Assembly: GCA_018400515.1 (NCBI GenBank) | Contig: JAGYMR010000143.1 | Coordinates: 1-7,140 of the forward strand | Reading direction: 5' to 3' | DNA length: 7,140 nt | Origin: Tangfeifania sp. | GTDB lineage: Bacteria > Bacteroidota > Bacteroidia > Bacteroidales > Prolixibacteraceae | Shown: in pieces, positions 1 through 5,202 of the stretch | Layout: the number at the start of each line of letters is the position of its first letter | Numbering within the stretch: the first letter of the stretch is position 1 | Translations under genes and position numbers: made by a program | Notes under the pieces: generated by a model | The model's database searches: none | What the model was told of the DNA's origin: nothing | Seen by the model: the letters and a program-made list of their open reading frames with translations, nothing else

Positions 1-21
1 TTCAGGGGGCATTCACCTGAA
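1..21 (+). terminator. possible terminator hairpin of a gene left of the window
   Basis: TTCAGG at 1-6 is the exact reverse complement of CCTGAA at 16-21, giving a 6 bp stem with a 9-base loop. A T-rich stretch follows at 24-39, interrupted by other bases. This would fit the 3' end of an upstream gene on the + strand. The stem begins at the first base of the window, so its full length is unknown, and the T tract is not directly adjacent. It is only a weak candidate. Confidence 0.2.
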
Positions 22-32
22 CATTTCGCTTT

Positions 33-40
33 TATTTTTG
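33..40 (+). promoter_or_regulatory. possible Bacteroidota -7 promoter box (TATTTTTG)
   Basis: The octamer TATTTTTG matches TAnnTTTG, the -7 element recognised by the primary sigma factor of Bacteroidota. It lies 30 bases ahead of the ATG at 71, which would give an untranslated leader of roughly 25-30 A/T-rich bases. I see no matching TTTG-type -33 element at the right distance upstream, and the surroundings are T-rich, so a chance match is possible. Confidence 0.35.
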
Positions 41-70
41 TTTAAAAAATAAAATAAAAAATTAAACAAA

Positions 71-685
71 ATGAGAACATTTTTTTCAGTTGTCCTTGCA
101 GGCACATTCATTTTTTTAACAGGAATTGGTATGGCAACGAAAGCAACAAATAAAACAGGGACGCAATCCTATGAGACCTTATTGAGCGAGGGGAATTTTG
201 AGGTACGTTATTACCCGCCGGCAGTGATGGCCTCGGTAGATATGGAAGGTAGTTATGAAAGCATGAAGAACCGTGGTTTCCGGACCTTGGCAGGGTACAT
301 TTTTGGAAACAACCGCCGCGATATGAAAATCAGCATGACCTCCCCGGTTCGCTTTTCAGAGCAGGAGAAAAAGGTAAGGATGAGTTTTGTAATGCCCTCA
401 TCCATGGATATGGGCGATCTTCCCCAACCGGGGGACAGCCGCATTGAATTGCACCGTTCCGTTCCGGTTTATGTGGCTTCGCTCCGGTTTTCGGGTTATT
501 CCAACGATGAAAAGATCGAATCGATGAAGGAGAAACTGGAGCGGATTCTCGAAGCGAAAGGCATTGAACACACCGGGAATTTTGAATATTTGGGATACAA
601 CTCCCCGTTTAAGCTGTTCAACCGGAGAAATGAGGTGGTAGTATCCCTTTCGGGATTTGATCCGGTTACGGATTTGGAGGAGTGA
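71..685 (+). CDS. exported SOUL family heme-binding-like protein
   Basis: A complete 204-residue protein of the SOUL/HBP family. Animal members (p22HBP, SOUL) bind heme or porphyrins; the role of bacterial members is not established. Residues 1-22 form a signal peptide: Met-Arg, a hydrophobic core, then a small-residue cleavage site near Gly20-Met-Ala22. There is no lipobox cysteine, so the protein is probably periplasmic or secreted. Family hallmarks in order are an N-terminal strand with FEVRYYPP (43-50), GFRTLAGYIFGNN (69-81), KISMTSPV (86-93), MSFVMPS (104-110), YNSPF (176-180) and RRNEVVVSL (185-193). Allowing for the signal peptide, the length suits a single SOUL domain. The ATG at 71 is chosen because it starts the signal peptide directly; the leader is A-rich with no Shine-Dalgarno. 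The gene stands alone and converges on recG. The family call is secure; heme as its ligand is inferred. Confidence 0.93.
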   Translation: MRTFFSVVLAGTFIFLTGIGMATKATNKTGTQSYETLLSEGNFEVRYYPPAVMASVDMEGSYESMKNRGFRTLAGYIFGNNRRDMKISMTSPVRFSEQEKKVRMSFVMPSSMDMGDLPQPGDSRIELHRSVPVYVASLRFSGYSNDEKIESMKEKLERILEAKGIEHTGNFEYLGYNSPFKLFNRRNEVVVSLSGFDPVTDLEE

Positions 686-726
686 ACGGCCAATTGCAGG
701 CGGGTGGCTGAAAGCCGGCGGGAGGC

Positions 727-739
727 GTGCCACCGGCAC
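727..739. repeat. short inverted repeat in the SOUL/recG gap
   Basis: GTGCC at 727-731 and GGCAC at 735-739 pair around a three-base loop. A second stem, CTCTTT at 739-744 with AAAGAG at 752-757, follows at once. Both lie 40-70 bases after the stop codon of the SOUL gene, where a + strand transcript would end. Neither is followed by a run of T, so any role in termination is a guess. Confidence 0.25.
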
Positions 740-821
740 TCTTTATCAGGCAAAGAGAACAGGTTCCCGGCCTTTGGTGATTCTTCTGGAACATTTGCCC
801 CATTCGAGGAATTTTTCAGGA

Positions 822-844
822 ATTCCGGGCTTATTTTCCGGAAT
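822..844. terminator. possible hairpin terminator between convergent genes
   Basis: ATTCCGG at 822-828 and CCGGAAT at 838-844 form a perfect 7 bp stem around a 9-base loop. It lies 15 bases beyond the stop codon of recG (minus strand) and 136 bases after the stop codon of the SOUL gene, so it could end transcripts from either side. No proper T tract follows on either strand (CAAAAAAAGG follows on +), so it is not a textbook intrinsic terminator. Confidence 0.3.
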
Positions 845-859
845 CAAAAAAAGGTTCAG

Positions 860-2962
860 CTAGCTGATGGAGCTCCAGTCGAATTCCGTTTGTTTTTCCG
901 ATTTCAGGGTATTGAGCAATGGACGGTTTTCCGCTTTTTGGAGGAAGGGGTCTGCTTCAAGAATTTCCGAAGCAATGTTCCGTGCCAGTTTGAGGATCTC
1001 GCCGTCCTTTCCGAGGTTGGCGATTTTAAGGTCGAATCCGATGCCACTTTGCTGGGTTCCTTCGAGGTCACCCGGTCCCCGCAGTTTCATATCCGCCTCG
1101 GCAATATCAAAGCCGTCGTTGGTGCGCACCATGGTCTGGAGCCGTTTCCGGCTTTCATTGCTGATCTTGTAGGAGGACATCAGGATGCAATAGGACTGTT
1201 GGGCCCCTCTTCCCACGCGGCCGCGCAGCTGGTGCAACTGGGACAGACCGAACCGTTCCGCACTTTCGATCACCATCACCGAGGCGTTGGGTACATCCAC
1301 CCCCACTTCAATGACGGTGGTAGCCACCATGATACGGGTTTCCCCCTTTTTGAATTTTTGCATCGCCTGCTCCTTCTGTCCTGGTTTCATCCGGCCGTGG
1401 ACCATTCCGACCCTGACCTCCGGGAAAGCTTCCGAGATATGGCGAAACCCCTCCTCCAGGTTTTTGAGGTCCATTTTTTCCGATTCGGTGATCAGGGGGT
1501 AGACAATGTAGATTTGTGTTCCTTTTCGGAGTTGTTGCCGGAGGAAATTGTAGACCTGTGTCCGGCGGTTTTCGAAGAAATGCATCGTTTCGACCGGTTT
1601 CCGGCCGGGGGGCAATTCATCGATGACGGAGACATCCAGGTCGCCATACACGGTCATGGCCAGGGTCCGGGGGATAGGGGTGGCGGTCATTACCAATACA
1701 TGCGGGGGAACGGCATCGTTTTTTTGCCAGAGTTTGGCCCGCTGGGCCACCCCAAACCGGTGTTGCTCATCAATCACCACCAGCCCCAGTTGCTTAAAGC
1801 TCACCACATCCTCTATCAGGGCATGGGTGCCGATCAGAATGGGCAGTTTCCCGTTTTTCAGTTCTTCGTGCAGCCTTTTCCGTTCAGCGGTTTTGGTCGA
1901 TCCGGTGAGCAAAGCCGTTTCGATTTCCAACCCTTCCAGAAATTTTGAGACCGACTGAAAATGTTGCTGGGCCAGAATTTCGGTCGGGGCCATCATGCAG
2001 CTCTGGTACCCGTTGTCCAGGGCCAAAAGCATTGTCATCAAAGCCACCAGCGTCTTCCCGCTGCCCACATCTCCCTGCAAAAGGCGGTTCATCTGTATGT
2101 TGCGGTTCACATCGCGGCGGATCTCCTTCATGACCTTCTTTTGTGCATTGGTAAGGGGAAAGGGCAGAAAATCCCGGTAAAACCGGTTGAAATTCCTTCC
2201 CACTTTTTCAAACCGGTATCCTTTGAATTTATTTTCCCGGTGGTGTTTCAGCGACAATATTTTGAGCTGGATCAGCAAAAGTTCTTCAAACTTCAGCCGG
2301 AACCGGGCATTTTTCAGTTCGGTGGTGCTTTCGGGCTTGTGAATGGCGACCAGTGCCTTTTCCCGGGAGGTGAGTTTTAGCCGGTGGATGATGCTTTCCG
2401 GCAGCGACTCCTTAATTTCCCCCCGGGCTTTTTCGATCAGTATGCGCTGAAGTTTATGGATTACCTTCGAATGGAGGTATTTCTTTTTCATGTTCTCGGT
2501 GGTGATGTAATATCCCTGGAAAAGTCCGGACGGTTGTAACTGCTTTTCCGCTTCCGGTTCCATTTCGGGATGTACCACATTCATCCGACCGTTAAACTCC
2601 GACGGTTTTCCAAAAACAATATAGGTGGTGTCCGTTTTCAGGTTTTCCCGCTGCCATTTGATCGAGCGGAACCAGACCAGTTCCATGCTTCCGGTATCGT
2701 CTGAAAACCGGGCTGTCAGCCGCTGTTTGTTCCGGGCACCCACGACCTCCATCGAACGGATCTTTCCTTTCACCTGGATGTAGGGCATGTCCCGGTGAAT
2801 TTCTGAAATTTTGTGAAATTTGGTGCGGTCGATGTATTTGTAGGGGAAATAGTGGATCAGATCACTAAATGTTTTGATATTCAGCTCTTTGTTCAGTAGT
2901 TCTGCCCTTTTCGGCCCAACTCCCGGGAGGTATTGTATTTCCTGATCCAAAAAACCGGTCAT
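860..2962 (-). CDS. ATP-dependent DNA helicase RecG
   Basis: A complete 700-residue RecG, the monomeric superfamily 2 helicase that regresses stalled replication forks and branch-migrates Holliday junctions; length is normal for the family. Domains in order: an N-terminal helix-hairpin-helix-like segment (YLPGVGPKRAELL, 11-23); the OB-fold wedge domain (about 60-150) that grips the junction; helicase domain 1 with the TNAQ segment (271-274), Walker A GDVGSGKT (297-304), motif Ia MAPTEILA (324-331), the Walker B variant DEQH (398-401) and TATPIPRT (426-433); helicase domain 2 with ATTVIEVGVDVP (547-558) and QLRGRVGR (578-585); then the RecG-specific translocation segment RGPGDLEGTQQSG (628-640). 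No key residue is missing. The ATG at 2962 places the conserved N-terminus correctly. The gene lies 142 bp downstream of nhaC on the same strand and may have its own promoter at 2967-2974. Confidence 0.98.
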   Translation of the reverse strand: MTGFLDQEIQYLPGVGPKRAELLNKELNIKTFSDLIHYFPYKYIDRTKFHKISEIHRDMPYIQVKGKIRSMEVVGARNKQRLTARFSDDTGSMELVWFRSIKWQRENLKTDTTYIVFGKPSEFNGRMNVVHPEMEPEAEKQLQPSGLFQGYYITTENMKKKYLHSKVIHKLQRILIEKARGEIKESLPESIIHRLKLTSREKALVAIHKPESTTELKNARFRLKFEELLLIQLKILSLKHHRENKFKGYRFEKVGRNFNRFYRDFLPFPLTNAQKKVMKEIRRDVNRNIQMNRLLQGDVGSGKTLVALMTMLLALDNGYQSCMMAPTEILAQQHFQSVSKFLEGLEIETALLTGSTKTAERKRLHEELKNGKLPILIGTHALIEDVVSFKQLGLVVIDEQHRFGVAQRAKLWQKNDAVPPHVLVMTATPIPRTLAMTVYGDLDVSVIDELPPGRKPVETMHFFENRRTQVYNFLRQQLRKGTQIYIVYPLITESEKMDLKNLEEGFRHISEAFPEVRVGMVHGRMKPGQKEQAMQKFKKGETRIMVATTVIEVGVDVPNASVMVIESAERFGLSQLHQLRGRVGRGAQQSYCILMSSYKISNESRKRLQTMVRTNDGFDIAEADMKLRGPGDLEGTQQSGIGFDLKIANLGKDGEILKLARNIASEILEADPFLQKAENRPLLNTLKSEKQTEFDWSSIS

Positions 2963-2966
2963 GAAA

Positions 2967-2974
2967 CAAAGATA
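2967..2974 (-). promoter_or_regulatory. possible -7 promoter box abutting the recG start
   Basis: Read on the minus strand this is TATCTTTG, an exact TAnnTTTG match, and it ends four bases before the recG ATG. With the usual spacing, transcription would begin at or within a base or two of the ATG, so the mRNA would be leaderless. I see no clear TTTG-type -33 element. The match may be chance, but recG has no Shine-Dalgarno either, so a leaderless transcript is compatible with the start region. Confidence 0.35.
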
Positions 2975-3004
2975 AGCAATCGGCGAAAAGAAGCGTAAAA
3001 TTGT

Positions 3005-3045
3005 TCCCCTGAATCATTTTTCCGGGTACCCGGTGTTGCAGGGGA
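3005..3045. repeat. nested inverted repeat between nhaC and recG
   Basis: The outer arms TCCCCTG (3005-3011) and CAGGGGA (3039-3045) are exact reverse complements. Between them lies the perfect 12 bp palindrome CCGGGTACCCGG (3022-3033). Transcribed on the minus strand this gives a compound hairpin between the nhaC stop and the recG start. After the outer arm the minus strand continues ACAATTTTACG, a short T stretch. It could be a weak terminator for nhaC, an RNA-processing structure, or a protein site around the palindrome. Confidence 0.45.
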
Positions 3046-3052
3046 GGGACTG

Positions 3053-3074
3053 CTTCCGGGGGATTTCCGGGAAG
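3053..3074. repeat. paired TTCCGGG copies within a small inverted repeat, downstream of nhaC
   Basis: TTCCGGG occurs at 3054-3060 and again at 3065-3071. The flanking CTTCC (3053-3057) and GGAAG (3070-3074) can pair into a 5 bp stem. The element lies 30 bases beyond the nhaC stop codon. These are two of eight copies of this 7-mer in the non-coding parts of the window. Function unknown. Confidence 0.35.
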
Positions 3075-3104
3075 ATGCGGGGGCAGGAATAATCACGCCT
3101 CCGG

Positions 3105-4559
3105 TCATGCTTCTTTAGGGGTTTCAGAAGGCGCGGACTTTATCCGGCGGATTTTGATATTGAAATAGGCAAAAAGGATGGTCATCACCGGGCTGATCAG
3201 GTTAAAAAAGGCATAGGGAATATAATCCACCGTGGCCACCCCCAGCACCCGCGACTGGGTTGCTCCGCAGGTATTCCATGGAATGAGCACCGAGGTCATG
3301 GTACCACTGTCCTCCAGGGTACGGCTCAGGACCTCCGGTTTCAATCCTTTTTCCTGGTAATTTTCCCGGAACATCCGGCCCGGCACGACAATGGCGATGT
3401 ACTGGTCGGAGGCGGTGGTGTTAAAAAACAGGCATGTTCCCACGGTGGAGGCCACCAGGCTGCCGGTACTTTTGGCATACCGCACGATGGGTTGGGTAAT
3501 TCGCCGCAAAAAGCCCGCCGATTCCATTACCCCCCCAAAGACCATGGCTGAAAGGATGAGCCAGACCGTGTTGAGCATTCCCCGCATCCCGGAGGTGCTG
3601 AGCAGTTCGTTTACTTTGGGGTCGGGGGTGGTCAGCGACACATCGCCAAACATGGCCCGCATCACTGTAGTATAGGCCGCCCGGGCGAAATGGGCTGTTT
3701 CTCCCGATACCTCCCGGATGATCTCTGGTTGAAAAATGACGGCGAAGACCGCCCCGAGCAGGGTGCCGCCTAGAAGGGCCGGAAGGGGAGGGACTTTCAG
3801 GATGATCATAGTTATCAGGATGACCGGGACCAGGAAAAGCAGCGGCGACGTATGAAAAGTATCTGAGATGGCGGTTTTGACCGTCTCTACATTGGCCAGG
3901 GCTCCCGAGAAATCGGAACTGAGTCCGATGGCAAGGAAAATGATCAGTGTGAGTATCAGCGAGGGGACGGTGGTATAGGTCATGTAACGAATGTGGGTAA
4001 ACAGGTCGGTCCCTGCCATGGCCGGGGCCAGGTTGGTGGTGTCACTCAGGGGCGATATTTTATCTCCGAAATAGGCTCCGCTGATGATGGCACCGGCAAC
4101 AACCGCTTCATTAATTCCCAGCGCTTTGCCAATGCCCAGCAGAGCGATACCAATGGTGGCAATGGTCGACCACGAACTTCCCGTGGCTACGCTTACGATG
4201 GCACTGACGACCACGGCCGTGAACAGAAACAGCTTCGGACTGATGATATCCAGCCCGTAATAGATCATGGCCGGCACCACCCCGCTGATCATCCATGTGC
4301 CTGCCAGCGAACCGATCAGCAACAGGATCAAAATCGAAGGCATGGCTGAGCCGATGGTGGAAACGATTTTTTCCCGGATATGCATCCAGCGGTATCCCAG
4401 CCGGTGAGCAATAACCCCCGCCAGTCCTGCCGACAGAAGCAGGGCGATCTGGTTGGCTCCGGAGAGGGTGTCATCAAAAAAAATGACGTTGAGTGTTAAC
4501 AACAGAATTAACACAAGAATGGGGAATAGTGCTGCCAGGAGCGTTGCTTCGCGTCTCAT
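3105..4559 (-). CDS. nhaC: NhaC family Na+/H+ antiporter
   Basis: A complete 484-residue inner-membrane antiporter of the NhaC family, expected to expel Na+ in exchange for protons and so serve sodium and pH homeostasis. About eleven to twelve hydrophobic segments are visible, for example near 8-27, 36-51, 72-95, 109-130, 197-213, 238-254, 258-277, 329-345 and 448-466. Family signatures are SGAYFGDKISPLSDTTN (160-176), with acidic Asp166 and Asp173, NTTASDQYIAIVVPG (380-394), and SGTMTSVLIPWNTCG (418-432). The length is typical and the C-terminus is a short charged tail. The ATG at 4559 begins MRREATLLAALFP, leading straight into the first membrane segment. A short minus-strand frame ends across this start with an ATGA overlap. 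Some relatives exchange other substrates (MleN of Bacillus couples malate and lactate to Na+ and H+), so the ion specificity is inferred. recG follows after 142 bp. Confidence 0.93.
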   Translation of the reverse strand: MRREATLLAALFPILVLILLLTLNVIFFDDTLSGANQIALLLSAGLAGVIAHRLGYRWMHIREKIVSTIGSAMPSILILLLIGSLAGTWMISGVVPAMIYYGLDIISPKLFLFTAVVVSAIVSVATGSSWSTIATIGIALLGIGKALGINEAVVAGAIISGAYFGDKISPLSDTTNLAPAMAGTDLFTHIRYMTYTTVPSLILTLIIFLAIGLSSDFSGALANVETVKTAISDTFHTSPLLFLVPVILITMIILKVPPLPALLGGTLLGAVFAVIFQPEIIREVSGETAHFARAAYTTVMRAMFGDVSLTTPDPKVNELLSTSGMRGMLNTVWLILSAMVFGGVMESAGFLRRITQPIVRYAKSTGSLVASTVGTCLFFNTTASDQYIAIVVPGRMFRENYQEKGLKPEVLSRTLEDSGTMTSVLIPWNTCGATQSRVLGVATVDYIPYAFFNLISPVMTILFAYFNIKIRRIKSAPSETPKEA

Positions 4560-4594
4560 CCGGATAAAATTTCGTTTTTGCCTTGTTCCTTCAT
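4556..4594 (-). other. possible 12-codon leader ORF overlapping the nhaC start
   Basis: On the minus strand an ATG at 4594 opens a 12-codon frame, MKEQGKNEILSG, whose TGA overlaps the nhaC ATG as ATGA. Such 4-base overlaps often couple translation of two frames. nhaC lacks a Shine-Dalgarno, so re-initiation could matter. The frame also stays open upstream to about 4825, but that longer product is Gly/Pro/Ser-rich and not protein-like. A chance overlap is at least as likely. Confidence 0.2.
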
Positions 4595-5109
4595 CGCGGT
4601 TTTGCCCGTCCCTTTTCCGGGGGACCCACCCGGGGGGGCGTTGGGACTGCCACTGGTCCCTGGCCGGAGGGAGGCTGCCTCATTTTCTTGCTTTCCGGGC
4701 CGGTTCTTCATTTCCCTGGTTCCCGGGAAACATAAGACCGCTTCACTGGACCGATTGGAGCGGCAAACTAATACATTTCTTTTAAAAACCCCTAAAAACC
4801 TGGAAATATTTGCCCCCCTTACCAAATAAAGTTTCAGGAATAATTTTTAGTTTATATTTTCGTTTTCTCAAAACCGGTGGAAGGTTGATGGAAAAGGTAT
4901 GTGCTTTCTTAAAATTTTTCACAAGAATGCCTTTGTTCTTCAAAGGAAGGAGACCGAACAAACCTGCCGGGATGAGGATTTGCTCTTTTTTGGCCGGTCC
5001 TGTTCGTTCCACCCAGGCGAATTTTATCATTCATGCAAGATGCCTGGTTCCGGGAGAAACGGATTGAAACATGTCCCAGTGCTGCAGGAAATATTTATTC
5101 CGGGCGCGG

Positions 5110-5133
5110 GAACAGTGGGAACTGTTCGAACAG
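5110..5133. promoter_or_regulatory. operator-like triple half-site GAACAG/CTGTTC
   Basis: GAACAGT (5110-5116), a GGGA spacer, ACTGTTC (5121-5127) and then GAACAG (5128-5133) are joined so that the central arm pairs with both neighbours. The last two form the perfect 12 bp palindrome CTGTTCGAACAG (5122-5133). The first two form a 7 bp stem closed by a GNRA-type tetraloop (GGGA). The site ends 69 bases ahead of the ATG at 5203. It could bind a dimeric regulator or form an RNA hairpin in the leader of the repeat protein gene. Confidence 0.35.
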
Positions 5134-5167
5134 ATTAGATACCTGAGCGGTAGAAAAGAGACTACGG

Positions 5168-5195
5168 AAAGTTTTTTAATAATAAAAGTTTTTTA
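5168..5195 (+). repeat. 11 bp direct repeat AAAGTTTTTTA ahead of the repeat protein
   Basis: Two exact copies of AAAGTTTTTTA stand at 5168-5178 and 5185-5195, offset by 17 bases and ending 7 bases before the ATG at 5203. The A/T-rich tract probably contains or borders the promoter and leader, since no Shine-Dalgarno is visible. A low-complexity coincidence is possible. Confidence 0.35.
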
Positions 5196-5202
5196 TAAAC
5201 GG

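Larger units (their letters stand above)
4560..5202. other. 643 bp divergent intergenic region without a supported gene
   Basis: This region separates nhaC (leftward) from the repeat protein (rightward) and must hold the promoters of both, yet I find no exact TAnnTTTG box. Near matches on the minus strand for nhaC are TTTATTTG at 4823-4830 and TTAGTTTG at 4764-4771. Composition is patchy: G/C-rich at 4600-4750, A/T-rich at 4770-4870 and 5161-5200. G/C-rich inverted repeats include GGGAC/GTCCC (4643-4660) and TTTCCC/GGGAAA (4711-4730, containing the palindrome TTCCCGGGAA). Open frames of 60-89 codons occur on both strands, but they overlap each other, lack recognisable motifs and look like chance. 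I see no tRNA or known riboswitch. Confidence 0.6.

Noticed and set aside
398..753. Minus-strand frames of 85 and 113 codons over the SOUL gene
   Set aside because: They mirror a gene with clear SOUL motifs and a signal peptide, and have no motif of their own.
704..1948. 414-codon open frame on the + strand, antisense to recG
   Set aside because: It lies almost entirely opposite recG, which has every expected helicase motif. The product is rich in His, Phe and Gly, with no recognisable domain, and looks like a shadow of recG codon usage.
3391..4349. Plus-strand frames of 94 and 118 codons inside nhaC
   Set aside because: They are antisense to a well-supported antiporter and lack membrane segments or motifs of their own.
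860..4559. nhaC and recG as a functional operon
   Set aside because: They share a strand, but a 142 bp gap with an inverted repeat and a possible recG promoter separates them, and their roles are unrelated. Co-transcription is possible but not supported.
4556..5138. Several 60-89-codon frames on both strands of the nhaC/repeat-protein gap
   Set aside because: They overlap one another, have unusual composition, no known motif and no ribosome-binding signal. Only the 12-codon frame touching nhaC is kept, as a weak candidate.
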